A stretch of 64,000 bases of DNA, taken from the NCBI GenBank assembly GCA_933228895.1, contig OW121853.1, positions 122,904,133-122,968,132 of the forward strand, given 5' to 3'. How positions within the stretch are numbered: the first letter of the stretch is position 1; each line of letters begins with the position of its first letter. Under the pieces are notes generated by a model. It ran no database searches. It saw nothing but the letters and a program-made list of their open reading frames with translations, and was not told where the DNA came from. The position numbers and the translations under genes are program-made. This document shows positions 12,928 to 24,800 of this stretch, piece after piece. This DNA comes from Platycnemis pennipes. Taxonomy: Eukaryota > Arthropoda > Insecta > Odonata > Platycnemididae.

Positions 12928-13485
12928 TTGAGTAGTCCTAACCTTACTAGCGTAACCAGTCTATTAAAAGATTTAAATTGGGAATCAATGTCAGATCGCA
13001 GGTTGAAATTTAGACTTAATCTCTTAAACAATTTCCAAGACCATATTTTCAGTGATGATGTTAAAAATATTTTGCGGACCCCAACTTACTATGGTAGACT
13101 GGACCATAATCATAAAATTAGAGAAATAGATTGCCGAACTGACAGATTCAAAATGTCCTTTTTTCCTCGTACTATTAGGGATATGAAAATATAAGTATAT
13201 CCAGTAAATATAACGGTAAATATATCCAGTACGAGAGTAGAAATGGATAACATTGGTAGCTGCATGTTGGTATAAGGATTTAAAGCTAACCCAACAAACG
13301 GCATGTTTTTGCATGTATGTTTTGCTATTTTTATCTTTTTTTAAATAGCGTAGTTTTGAACAGTACCTATAAAAGTACTGATCCTTTTTTTATGCATGAT
13401 ATGTAGTGCATGTTTTGTGAGAGTTCACCCCCTGCCACACACCTTTATTGTGGCTTGCAGGGTATTATGTAGATTGCCATTATAA
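12928..13485 (+). mobile_element. CR1-like LINE 3' end with open coding tail
   Basis: Open frame 12928-13194 reads TSVTSLLKDLNWESMSDRRL and ends DRFKMSFFPRTIRD, the characteristic last segment of CR1/L2/Jockey-group reverse transcriptases. The 3' UTR follows to CCCCTGCCACACACCTTTAT and GCAGGGTATTATGTAGAT. Confidence 0.85.
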
Positions 13486-13554
13486 CCAAAATTCCTTTAT
13501 TGCTATGTAGATATTACCCATCTTCCTGCATGTGACCTTATTATCTAAAATGTT

Positions 13555-13660
13555 TCCATGTAGTAGCCTAGTTGCATGTCAATAGTGCATGTTTGGTGAT
13601 CTTCACCCCCTGCCACACACACTCGCGGTGGCTTGCAGGGTATTGCGTAGATGTAAATGT
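13555..13660 (+). mobile_element. CR1-like LINE 3' terminal fragment
   Basis: Only the last ~100 bp: CACCCCCTGCCACACACACT, GCGGTGGCTTGCAGGGTATT and GTAGATGTAAATGTAA. A similar but shorter remnant lies at 12395-12440. Confidence 0.75.
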
Positions 13661-14271
13661 AAAAATATTGGCGAGGTAAGAAGTACTTTTCGATCGATGC
13701 GACCCTGATAGTCGTCTTTATCCTCTCTAGCGGTCGGCAGCCGAAAATCTCTCCTGGTACCTAACTTCCTCGCTCCTTTCACTTGGGCGTGAGACGACCG
13801 AAGAGGCGACACATGGGAATCGCTTCTGGAACCATTATAAAACGCTCAACACGTGTTAGCGAGGGCCCCCTCTACCCACTCTACTCCACGGTACGAGAGC
13901 CGAGACCGAGCGTGACACCGAGTGCATCGAAGAACGAGTTTTTGCACGCCAGAGTCACCACCGAAGCACGTCGTGTCCTCCATCGTGACCTCGACCGAGG
14001 ACTTCTTTGCGGGATTGTCACGCCACACGACCACATGGGTAGGCACGGATATTAAGAAAACGATAGCCGCGAAATTTCAACCTCAACTATCCCGAATACA
14101 CTCTTATCCTCCTTCCGGCATAGTACATATCAACTGAGACGAAATTCAGGAAAAGAATAACTCGATAAAAATCTTCCCCAAGCTCAATCTTGACCTAACC
14201 GTCCTGTAACCATAGATCTTAACTGAACATGCCAACTGAACACTTAACACAAAATGCCACTGTGCCAGATT

Positions 14272-14425
14272 CATGTACCTTGACAATGACGCTCAGACGT
14301 CGAAATCGATCGGCATAATAAATCATTTTGTGGAATTGTACAAAGTTTATTTCCTTAACATGTTCAGTGCAACTAAATTCCACCAAGTATCGCCCGCCTC
14401 CATTGATGTCATTAAATATTTAATT
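14272..14425. repeat. Interspersed repeat, copy 2 (TGTGGAATTGTACAAAGT)
   Basis: Shares TGTGGAATTGTACAAAGTTT, CTTAACATGTTCA and CCACCAAGTATCGCC words with 24010-24130, and the first part with 520-612. Unclassified. Confidence 0.6.
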
Positions 14426-14498
14426 CTATTTAAGATCTATGCCGGTAACAGTTACCGAGGGCTCACTCCCCAGGTAGCGCGATAATATCGAGTACCTC

Positions 14499-15255
14499 TA
14501 AAGGTGCGTTAAACGTAGCAGTTCACTGCTATGATAGTCAACTTCTAATAACTATTAAGCTCCACTCGCATGTGTAAATAGCAACTGCGATGCGAGTTCA
14601 CGTCGATACTGGACACATGTCGAACACTATCGATCCACGTTCGAGCTATTAGCAAAGTGCAAGTCCGTCTACTTTCCAGCGGAAATGTATTCAAAATAAT
14701 CGCTAACGGAAAGCAATACACGGCGGAATTTGAATGTAATAACAAGTATATGCCTCCCCAAAAGAGGATATTCTACTCTTTAAAGAATGGGAACAAAAGA
14801 TAATCGTCAATGGAATTTATTACTTGAAGTATTTCACGAAAATTTAGGCTTCAATCACTATTGAAATAAAACTCTTTATTTTCAATAGTGATTGATTATT
14901 AAATTTTCATGAAATTCTTCAAGCAATGAATTCCAATGACGATTATGTTTTGTTCCAAATCTTTAAAGATTAGAATCTTTCCTTCGGGGAGGGATATCCT
15001 TGTTATTATATCCAAATTCCGGCATCAGACGTAATGTATTACTTTCCGTTGACGATTGTTGCGATTGTGTTGGATACATTTCCGCTGAAAAGTAGGACTT
15101 TGCTAATAGCTCGAACGTGGATCGATAGTGTTCGACATGTGTCCAGTATCGACCACAACTCGCATCGCAGTTGCTATTTACACATGCGAGTGGAGTTAAT
15201 AGTTGTTAGCAGTTGACTGTCATATCAGTCAACTGCTACGTGTAAACGCACCTTA
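14499..15255. mobile_element. Foldback MITE family C, copy 1
   Basis: Two arms of about 370 bp are reverse complements and meet near 14875 (CAATAGTGATTGA words). Ends TAAAGGTGCGTTAAACGTAG and TACGTGTAAACGCACCTTA, flanked by ACCTC at 14494-14498 and 15256-15260. Non-coding; the frames inside both arms are mirror shadows. Confidence 0.85.
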
Positions 15256-15639
15256 ACCTCGGTGAAAAACAATAGTACCAAAAGAGAGCTTTGACTAAAA
15301 TTGTTGGATTATTTACGCATACTTTTGTTTAGTACTGCATCACACCATAAAATAACAACTCTCCCTCACACTAAAGAGAGTAAAAATTATTAATTCCCAT
15401 TTTTAACCTCCCACCGTCCCTTTCATATTGTTGCTAGAGAAGACGACCGATATCTGTGTGCTTTTGGAGGTGTGTGCTTGAATCGTTCGAGATTAATTTC
15501 GATACATAGCTAAGGACTCAGTCGTTTGTTTTAGCACTGCGTTCGAGATTATTCCTGGGGTTATTTGAACCAATTAGAGTAGGTGGATATTTGTAAAACA
15601 ATTAAGAGATAGACATTTTCAGGGAGTGAGGGGAGAATA

Positions 15640-15735
15640 GAGAGGAACCCGGCGTCGGTATGACGGCGAAAGCGCCTGTTCTCGACGAAATGTGTCACGA
15701 AGTCCACGGTTTAACGTCCCGACGCCTCATTTAGC
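15640..15735 (-). mobile_element. SINE fragment, diverged
   Basis: GAACCCGGCGTCGGTATGAC, GCGCCTGT and CCACGGTTTAACGTCCCGAC match the reversed body of the 35.4-kb SINE. Confidence 0.45.
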
Positions 15736-16079
15736 GGTTCAACCGACGTACGGCGTACTGAGTTCGTGTTCTCCTCAATGCGACTCCTCGACTACAGCTG
15801 GTATTTAAACCCAGGCCCTAGAGATGAGAAGGCCTATAATCACAATACTGAATGTACCGAGAAAAAGGTACGATAAATAAAGGTGTGATCTCTTCCTGTA
15901 GTCAAGTGGGTATATATTATGAGGGTTCATGAAACTAATAGCAAAAAAAACTACATTATAAAAATCGTCATAAAAATCGTTTTTAACATGTACTGCGTAA
16001 AAATTGATTTGTGTCAACAAAGAAGTCTCTTTTGTAAATTGATAAATGATATAGCTTCTTGACATGTTTCGAGATTTCT

Positions 16080-16185
16080 GTAAAATTCAATTGATTCCAG
16101 TCAGTTTTGTATTTTTTTTGTGTTTTGTTTGCCCTGTAATTATTTTTTCGGGCAAACGTTAAACTCTATAAATAAATAAATAAAG
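16080..16185 (+). mobile_element. LINE 3' terminal fragment with TAAA tail
   Basis: TTTGCCCTGTAATTATTTTTTCGGGCAAACGT-like end (quoted in part: CGGGCAAACGTTAAACTC) followed by three AAAT units, the same type of ending as at 43060-43112. Confidence 0.55.
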
Positions 16186-16634
16186 ATGGCAGAAAAAACG
16201 TCGGAAAGTCATTTCTTTTCAAGTCGCGCGCAATTAGTTCGCCCGGGGGAAGCAACAGCGTGCTTGCCGTGGCAACCAACGTCATTTTTAGGCTGAGATA
16301 AGGATGCAAGCTTACTCGACAGGTCTCAGATCTCTCGAATATCGCCATTGAACCCCCCCCCCCCCCATTCCCTCTGCCTGACCTCCTCTTGATGACCCCG
16401 AAAGGCTCTTTTTTCTCAAGAGGGCATTCGAGATGGCAACGGACTCGAGGGCCGCCCTTTGATGTGGCAGGATAAAGGAAGAACGTATCCTGTGGCACGA
16501 TGCGAGACTGTCACGGCGGAGAGAGCGCCAACGAAAGAGCGCGGTGGGGGAGGTTGAAAGCATGGAGGAGACTCCACAGAGGGCGTCCCCACTGATTTCC
16601 TAGAGGAGGAAAGTCGAGCCAGAGCGGATCGGAG

Positions 16635-16815
16635 TGTTATTACTTCCCATCCCGAGAGCCCGGGTTCGAGCTCGAGCAAAGGCAGGTTTTTCACAGGAAT
16701 CCATGTTCCTACTTAAGTTTCGTGTGGAGACAATCGAGTTTAGTCCACCGTCCGTCGGATGGGACGTTACTCCGTGGTCCCCTTGGCGCCTTTCTTCAAG
16801 AATAGGCCTATTCCG
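16635..16815 (+). mobile_element. tRNA-derived SINE, head and start of body
   Basis: CATCCCGAGAGCCCGGGTTCG (B-box GGTTCGAGCTC) followed by CCGTCCGTCGGATGGGACG and GTGGTCCCCTTGGCGCC. Confidence 0.65.
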
Positions 16816-16904
16816 ACCTTGCACAATAGTATAAATTCCACAGAGAAAAAAAATCATTCGCATTTACCGGGTCTCGAACCTGAATTCCCAGATTTTATTT
16901 CCCG

Positions 16905-17441
16905 ATGGAGGCGTGTACTCGGAACCGAAATCGCAATTTTGTACACGAAATTTTTAGATGGAAACGAAAAAAGAAATTTAGTGAAAAAATTAATCTTCTA
17001 ACCACAACCATTCACTCATAAATCAAACATTAAAATAAGCAAAAGGTGACGTCCACCGAAAAAGCTGCTTTGATAACATTTACGTCATTTTCCTCCCGTC
17101 CTTGACTGCTTTTAGGGGAAGGGAAGGGAGTGGAGGGGGGTTCTCGGAAGGTCTGCTCGCACTGATGCTGTCGTAACTACTCCTATTGGCAGAGTCAACT
17201 GTGTCCCCCCATTGCGAAAAAGCGAAGTAGCTTCGCGGGCTCAGTTGTGATTGGACGAAGTCGATATACGTCAGAGGCTGCACCACGCCCACTTTTCCGA
17301 AAGGGGTTTTTTTAATATCAGTTTTTCGACTCCTATAACTCGAGAAATAATTGACGGATCAAAAAACGGAAAAATACGCGTCTTTTTATTTTACAACCTC
17401 TATCATATTCGGCAATAAAAAAACATGGTAAACGACCCCAC
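16905..17441. mobile_element. MITE family A, copy 3
   Basis: Ends ATGGAGGCGTGTACTCGG and GGTAAACGACCCCACT. Same orientation as the other three copies. Confidence 0.8.
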
Positions 17442-18439
17442 TGCGTCCCATTTAAATAGTCATTAGCTTTTAAAATCGTATTGCACGCCGTCAGTTTAGT
17501 CCGCGTGGACCCTTGCCTTGAGGGTCCGCTCGCTAGTAGGGTTCGAAGTGGAGCGAGGGTCCGGATCAGGACAATGGCGAGGAGAGACCCTGCTAATGAA
17601 CGTTACCCGAGTTGCCCCCCAGAAAACTCCCACTAACCTAGGTTTTAAAGGGACGAGATGATAGTAATGATAGACGAGATACATATGAAGATGATTGTGA
17701 TAAGGAACACTAACGTAGATTTAAAAGTAAATGAAAATCCATCACCATCATGGTATCAGAATTTCTCTCTATAGACATGTTCCAAAACATCCCATTGGTA
17801 CGTTAAAGACGGAGCGAGGCTGATTTTGAAATGAAAGTTGTACGCGAAGAATATTTTTCTGAGTTGTGTACTTAATTTTTGAATCTCTGAGACATCCAAA
17901 AATATCATTCAAAATCCAGCACAGAATTGTTTTGCGGAAAATGGGGCCAATCCCAAATGTATGTTGCCTCTGACGGGAATACTCGCATGGGAGACGTTCC
18001 AAGAGCACTCTCGACTGTTAATGTCTGAAAATTCTCACAAATTAATCAAACTTAGGATTACCTATACATTCTGATTGCACTGCGCATGCACTATTTTAAT
18101 TTTCTGCGAGGACCGGTCTATTCAGCGACTGGTCAATGCTGAACTGCGGCATTCCCAACGAGCGTAGGGATCATCTTTCTACAGGTGTCCCGAATATCTA
18201 CAGAAAAATCAACGTCATCAAGAGATAATTTACAAATTTCATAATTTAGGTGCATGTACGAACATTTAAAAAAACATCCGTGATTGTTCGCAAAGTCCTT
18301 CATACGCGCAATAGCAGGACCTTACAAAAATTTCCTCATTTTAGAAAGAAGAGAAAAAATGGTTGTTGTATAACCAAAAATGAATTCGAGGCAATATGGT
18401 ATGCTAACATTTTATTAATTACAATGCTGTGAATTTGAT
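17442..18439. other. No gene recognised
   Basis: Unrecognised sequence; a GC-richer part at 17495-17620 and AT-rich elsewhere. Confidence 0.45.
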
Positions 18440-18900
18440 TTTAAAAAATGAACCAATAGCTCTAAAATTTTTATGACTTGATATTAATGTTATAAAAATT
18501 GTTTTTGCGTAAAATTATGTTTTTAATGTTTTACGTACAACATTTTTATTACATTTAAGTTTTTAAATCTGTTTTCTTTTATATTTTATTAAAGAGACGT
18601 TTCCCGACAGTTAATTGTTTTAGCTATTTCATCATAAGTTTTTAAGTCTTTTCTGCTTTGAGTGTTGAATAAGAATTTATTTGTTTAAATTCGGTAGATA
18701 AAAAAAGAACCCCTGCTGACAAGCCATAGGCTTAGAAGAACTTTATTTGTAAATGTTTTTAAGTGTAAATGTATATTATTCATTTATTTTTCTTTTGTTA
18801 ATTTCAACTGTATTCAACTGTATTTTACAATGTAAAGAATGAATAAAAATTACATGTAAAATAAAAAATAAATAAAATAAATTTAAAAAAATAAAATTAA
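18440..18900 (+). mobile_element. LINE-type 3' UTR with A-rich tail (likely)
   Basis: AT-rich sequence with CCCTGCTGACAAGCCATAGG at 18712 and an ending of repeated AATAAA-like words (18835-18895). A shorter relative with CTGATAAAACCATAGGCTCA lies at 53355. No coding part visible; classification is tentative. Confidence 0.4.
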
Positions 18901-18914
18901 AAATAGGCCTAAAT

Positions 18915-19490
18915 GATGAACTTGAAAATGTGCAGCAAAGGTCGACAAGATTTGTTAAGGGACGGTCTGGTAACTATATTAGCGTAACCAGTCTATTAAA
19001 TGAATTAAAATGGGGATCATTGTCAGATCGTAGGTTGACATTTATACTTAATCTTTTAAATAAAATCCTAGATACATTTTCAGTGATGACGTTAAAAATA
19101 TTTTGCGAACTCCAACTTACTACGGTAGACTGGACCAAAATCACAAAATAGGAGAAATTGATAGCCGAACAGAGAGATTCAAAATATCCTTCTTTCCACG
19201 TACAATTAAGGATTTGAGTAGCTCTATCAATATCAGTATCACTATATAAGACTAAGTAGCAATGGATAGCATTGGTAGTTGCATGCTGGCATTTAGACTT
19301 TAAGCTAACCAAATTAACTGCATGTTTTTGCATGTTTGCTTTGCTATTCTTTTTTTTTAAGTTTGAAGCTGAGACGAGAATATAATTACTAATATTTATT
19401 ATGCATGATACGTAAAGCAAGTTTGGTGTGAATTCACCCCCTGCCACAAACATTTATGGTAGCTAGCAGGGTATTATGTAGATGTAGCTA
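18915..19490 (+). mobile_element. CR1-like LINE 3' end
   Basis: Frame 18930-19151 reads QQRSTRFVKGRSGNYISVTS and LLNELKWGSLSDRRLTF, then shifts to YYGRLDQNHKIGEIDSRTER and FKISFFPRTIKD. 3' UTR ends CCCCTGCCACAAACATTTAT, AGCAGGGTATTATGTAGATG. Confidence 0.85.
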
Positions 19491-19728
19491 TGATTACGAT
19501 TATTACGGCTTAGGGAATCTCTTAGAGAATATACTAGCAGGTATTCAGCCAAATTCGTTGAGAACTACCAAACTTAAAAAATGATATTTAAAGCGTTTCG
19601 ACTCACACCTTATGTTTTCCTAATGTTTGTTCCGTTGCCAGAACATTCACCGATACTTTAATGAACTAAATGACGGCAAGGCAAACTACTGCATGAGTCG
19701 CGGTAGTTGAAATCGCAAATGATCACAG

Positions 19729-20265
19729 AATGGGGGCGTTTACTCGGAACCGAAATCGCAATTTTGTACACGAAATCGTTAGATGGAAACGAAAAACGAA
19801 TTTTAGTGAAAAAATTAATCTTTTAAGCACAACCATTCACTCATAAATCAAAAATTAAAATAAGTAAAAGGTGACGCCCACCGAAAATGCTGCTGTGATA
19901 ACATTGACGTCATTTTCCTCCTGTCCTTAACTGCTTTCAGGGGAGGGAGAAGGGAGAGGAGGGGGGTTCTCGGAAGGTCTGCTCGCAAGATGCTGTCGAA
20001 ATCGCTCCCATTGGCCGAGTCAGCTGTGTCCCCCCCATTGCGATAAGGCGAAGTAGCTTCGCGGGCTCAGTTGTGATTGGACGAAGTACATATACGTCAG
20101 AGGTTGCACCACAATCACTTTTCCGAAAGGGTTAAAAACATCAGTTTTTCGCCGCTTATAACTCGGGAAATAATTGTCGGATCAGAAAACGGAAAAATAC
20201 GGGTCCTTTTATTTTACAAACTCTATCAGATTCGACAATAAAAAAATATGGAAAACGACCCCATT
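19729..20265. mobile_element. MITE family A, copy 4 (best ends)
   Basis: Ends AATGGGGGCGTTTACTCGG and GGAAAACGACCCCATT; about 537 bp. No convincing target duplication at any copy, so the superfamily is open. Confidence 0.8.
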
Positions 20266-20540
20266 ATAGCTTTGAAATCCATTCTCGCGATGCCATTCGT
20301 AAAGAGTAATTACCACGTACGCATGACAGTCCCACGCAACAAAATCGATTAAAATTACAGTACTACTTAGTAATACAAGTAGACCTTGTGCATTGGCTGG
20401 GAAGTTGGTTCGGTTATGTTAATTACCAATTCCACATCACCAGGAATGACCACCCTGACATTGTTATATGAGCAGTGCAGTTAATTTAATTCCACCACGT
20501 AATATATTACCGTTATTTTAAACTGATGACTACAGCATTT

Positions 20541-20785
20541 CATCATCATCGTCATCGGTCAACAATCTTGAGATTGGTTTGACGAGCTCTCCACGCAATT
20601 CTTCTATCAGCTTATCTCTTCATATTTATGTATTTCTTCTCGTTCACATCCTTCCTCACTTGTTCCATATATCTCATACGAGGGCTTCCTTTGCTGTTCT
20701 TCCCGTCCACTTGTCCTTCGACGATTGTCTTCGTCAGGCCATCGTATCTTAAGATATGGTCGATTAAGTTGTCCTGTCTTCTTCA
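20541..20785 (-). mobile_element. RTE-like LINE 3' end, short copy
   Basis: Only the last ~245 bp of the family: shifted GQLNRPYLKIRWPDEDNR block and the terminal CATCATCATCGTCATCGGTC tail at 20541-20560. Confidence 0.8.
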
Positions 20786-21180
20786 GTGGCATAAGCATTA
20801 GTCCTTTACGATTTTATTAATCTTACGATCGATTTATTAATAGCCGAAATTCCTAGAGATAAAAGGATGCTCCATTTGTTGAGAAATTACAAATAACAAT
20901 TTTAGCATAGACCTGAAAGATTATGACTATTTATGTCTGTAATTCTTGTATGGCTACTTATAGGATGCATATATGTAATAACTAATATGTCCTACTGCAA
21001 CTTTCAAATTATACTGATTAAAATAACATTTTTGCTAAACTTTACAAAATATCGGGCGGGTGACGCCCCCCTCTCCCCCGTGAAACATTTCTGGGTGTGC
21101 CACTGCTGATAAGTGCTTAGTGTTCCATTCCGTTGTCTTTAGTGAGATGGGATAACCTTTAAAAAGCTGCCAGTGATGGT

Positions 21181-21270
21181 GAGTTCCTTTGCGTTAATTT
21201 AAGTTTACAAGGATGTGATGTTTTAACGAGGTATTTAAAACAGGAAAACTAGAATGCCTAGAACCCAAGG
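21181..21270 (+). other. Possible short intron and start of an unrecognised gene
   Basis: A consensus donor GATG/GTGAGT at 21180, an acceptor TTTAAAACAG at 21243, and then an ATG at 21254 (MPRTQGKSRVAKEKKSKQAE, 67 codons) with another consensus donor CCAAG/GTAAGA at 21269. The pattern is suggestive, but no homology is recognised and the frame's end looks non-coding. Confidence 0.2.
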
Positions 21271-21901
21271 TAAGAGCCGAGTTGCGAAGGAGAAGAAAAG
21301 TAAGCAGGCAGAATCCACAAACCGACCGATGTTGGCAGAACTCTTACTGCCTGTATTGTCATTCAATGAAATAAAAACGCCAAATAGAACTTTCTTTTAT
21401 ACGTTCACGTATGTGCATTTAAATATTTTATTCGCCAGAGCTGTACTTTTACTATAGTTTGTTTGAAAAATGTAACCGTTTTTTTGCGCTTAAAAATCGA
21501 TGGCACAACTTTCACTGATTGTTACTCAGTTAATTTTCCTTAGATCAATCCGAATCTAAGTAAGATACGTGATAGCCAAGAGTGTTCACAACGTTTCTGC
21601 CAAAAATTTGTCTATATTCCGGAAGTTGCATTAACAATGGACAATGTTGTAAACCTCTGCTAATTTCAGTATGTGTGAATGCGGTTCAACAATGGGAAAG
21701 AACGAGCTCCAAGCTGGGTGAATCATGAATGGCAACAAAAAGTGATGGTGATTGATGTAGATGCGACTGTAAGCGACAGATACCCATTGACGGGCAAGAA
21801 TACACGCGGAAACAACAGTGTCCATTGTGAGGAGCCAATCGTCGCGCACACAGGAGGAGACGGAAGAGAAGCGATCACCACAGTGCCAGGCGAAGCGCGA
21901 A

Positions 21902-22665
21902 TGGGGAACATGCACTATTGTTTATAACTCTTTGAATGTGAAGTTTATTAGCTGAAATGTGCTTACCGAAAATTTTTCTGAGGAATTAAGTTGTGTTACA
22001 CAGATATTACTCTGAAAATTTTACCTTTTCGGCAGCTTAAAAACACGAAGTCATAGCATGACGTCACGGCACGGTATCAGTATAGGCATTGTTTATCTGT
22101 TTATGCGTGGAGGTAAGTTGTTAAATGAATACTTGGCGGTAACGTATGCATTTATCTCATTTGTTTAATGCAATAAACGATTGTATTTCGAATTTTTATT
22201 TATGTAGTATGGATTGTAACGAGCAAATCGTCCATTATTTACATAATGCCTGTTTAGTGCCCAAGAATTTCTACTACGCCTATGCATTCTCTGTTTTTTT
22301 TAAGAAGAACGCCGCCATAAGGGAGTCAACCAAAGGTAATTGTCGAAATGTGCTTTTTTTAAGTATTTTTTCAATCATCGTTTCTTTCGAGAAACGGCTA
22401 AAAACCTCAAAACAATATATTCACTTCGTTTTCTGTTAAAAATAAATGTCTATCTCCGTAGCAATATGGAAACTCTACCGTGCAGTGACGTCGGAAGGCG
22501 TTTTAGGTCACTTGACTTTCGTCCATTTCCGGGAACATTTTAAATTCATTTATTAATCTTTGTGGTGGGCGTAAAAAAATTTGGCTTATATATTTAAACT
22601 GGTGAGAAAATTTCGCATCAAGTACATCATTAATCTTCGAGAAACAAATTTCATGCATATTCCCC
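21902..22665. mobile_element. MITE family B, copy 2 (opposite orientation)
   Basis: Ends TGGGGAACATGCACTA and CATGCATATTCCCCA. Matches 9291-10053 reversed over its whole length, for example GCATGACGTCACGGCACGG against its partner near 9890. Confidence 0.85.
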
Positions 22666-22950
22666 ATTGACGGGGATTCGCGGACACCTCCAGTGAGCTT
22701 GAGCCCTCAGGGGGTACGATATCAGGAGGTCAACGCCCCACCCACCAGAAAGATGAACCGCTGCCACCCGCGGCGCGGCAGGATGCCAGCCCTGGGTGAC
22801 GCTTCCACGCAATAATTCAATTTCCCTCGGCCGTCAACTCACTCGAGTCCTTGGCACTAAATCGGAGGGCGACATTCAAAAGCGTCGACAAGAGTACATA
22901 TTTATTTATAACAAGCAAACCGCATTAAAAAAAAGAGCACTGATAAAGTT

Positions 22951-23495
22951 TAAAGCAGCGTTTACACGTAGCAGTTGACTGCTATGACAGTCGCGAGATG
23001 CGCGATGTATCTATATCGCTACTGCTATGATGTGTCTGCGTTAACTTCTATGCAGTTTAAAGCTGCTATAAAGCCGCTATTTAGGCGTTGCCACAACAAA
23101 TAAAAAGCGTTTTATTTTAATAGTGAATTTCGCTTAAATTTTCATTAAATAAATTCATCAAGCAATAAATTCCATCGACGATTATCTTTTGTTCCCATTC
23201 TTTAAAGAGTAGAATCTCCCCTTTTGGGGAGGGATATCCTTGTTATCATATCTAAATTCCGTCGTGTATTGCTTTACGTTGACGACTGTTTCGATTGTGT
23301 TGGATACATTTCCGCTGGAAAGCAGACGGGCTTCAACTTTGCTAATAGCTCGAACGTGGATCGATAGTGTTCGACATGTGTCCAGTATCGACCTGAACTC
23401 GCATCGCAGTTGCTATTTACACATGCGAGTGGGGCTTAATAGTTGTTAGCAGTTGACTGTCACAGCAGTGAACTGCTACGTGTAAACGCACCTTA
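22951..23495. mobile_element. Foldback MITE family C, copy 2
   Basis: Ends TAAAGCAGCGTTTACACGTA and TACGTGTAAACGCACCTTA. The right arm is a good match to the right arm of copy 1; the left arm is mostly lost or replaced after the first ~45 bp. Confidence 0.8.
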
Positions 23496-24009
23496 AGGGT
23501 ACTTCAGACGCAGTGGGCATTTTTGCTGCCTTAGCTTCCATGGCCGCTGAAGGACGCACCTTCAGCAACTAGTTTCTGACGCTGCGTTCTTCAACGACAG
23601 AAGCAGCTAGGATCGCGCTGTAGTATTGGAATTCTTCACCAAATACAGCAGCCAACCTACGCGAAAACTTAAAATCTACACGAAAAACAAAAAAGTCGAT
23701 ATTGGAAACCCGCATATATTACGTAACAATAGAGTGGATGTGGGCAATTGTTACGATGCAATATCGACAAGCAGTTCCAGTTACGCGGGTGAAAGATACA
23801 TAGTAAATTCACTCTTTTTTCAACTTAAGATGACGGAAAAGTAATTAATGGTGAATAAATGTTAATACTGAGGAAAATTATCACACAATGTCTAGGAAAA
23901 ATGTATTTATAAACAATTGAGCATTTTTTGAAAATTATCTCTCCAATTATCCAATCAAATTATCCAATTCCACAATTTTCCAATCTATTTTAACGTCTGA
24001 GGGTCATTG

Positions 24010-24130
24010 TCAAGGTATCGATTGAAACTGACATGTAGAATAAATTAAATTGTGGAATTGTACAAAGTTATTTTTCTTAACATGTTCAATGTATCAAAGT
24101 TCCACCAAGTATCACCTGCTTTCATCGACC
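24010..24130. repeat. Interspersed repeat, copy 3
   Basis: Same family as 14272-14425: TGTGGAATTGTACAAAGTTA, TTAACATGTTCAATG, CCACCAAGTATCACC. Confidence 0.6.
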
Positions 24131-24649
24131 TAATTTATATACAATGTCTGTTTCGTCATTCACCAAAAGGGTTCCTTGAAAGCGTGACTTAATTTAGAGG
24201 AGGGGTCTTAAAAACTATTACAAGACATAATATCGCCGATGAGAGGGTGAGTGGAAAACTAACTGCGCTACGTATAGTATGAATGACCCAAAAAGTAGAA
24301 TGTATTGTAACCAGGCAAGTAATACGTCACAAATCACCACTTACCACAAAACACAATGGAGTGACCAGCAATTGCATTTACAAGCAAAAACAGCATCCGA
24401 AATGCCTTCACGAGCACGACAATATTACGTTACGTTTGATACTCGTATAAACTACGCTTTCAGAATGGTCGCCAAACTTCTGGTGCAACAGATGAGTTAA
24501 TAATAGTAGATCTAACAATAAGTATAGCAAATCTAAATCCATACTGGTCAATCAATCAAAATCAAATTGGTGTTTCTCTATACGACCAAACTACTCCAGA
24601 AAACTATCCATTTCTACATAAAATATAGTGGTCGATAACATACTTCATT

Positions 24650-24800
24650 ATACTAAATCCATACTAATATATAAAAATGTAATGTTGTCTGTCTGTCGTC
24701 CAATCACGCAAAAACTACTAGACGGATTGAGCTGAAATTTGGTATGTAGATAGGAAATGTGTCTGGGCAGAACATAGGCATTGTTAAAATACCCTCAGGG
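24650..24800 (+). mobile_element. Helitron-like terminal sequence
   Basis: ATATATAAAAATGTAATGTT followed by GTCTGTCTGTCGTCC, CACGCAAAAACTACTAGACG and GAGCTGAAATTTGGTATGTA. This combination is widespread in insect non-autonomous Helitrons (from memory). The 3' hairpin and CTRR end were not located. Confidence 0.5.
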
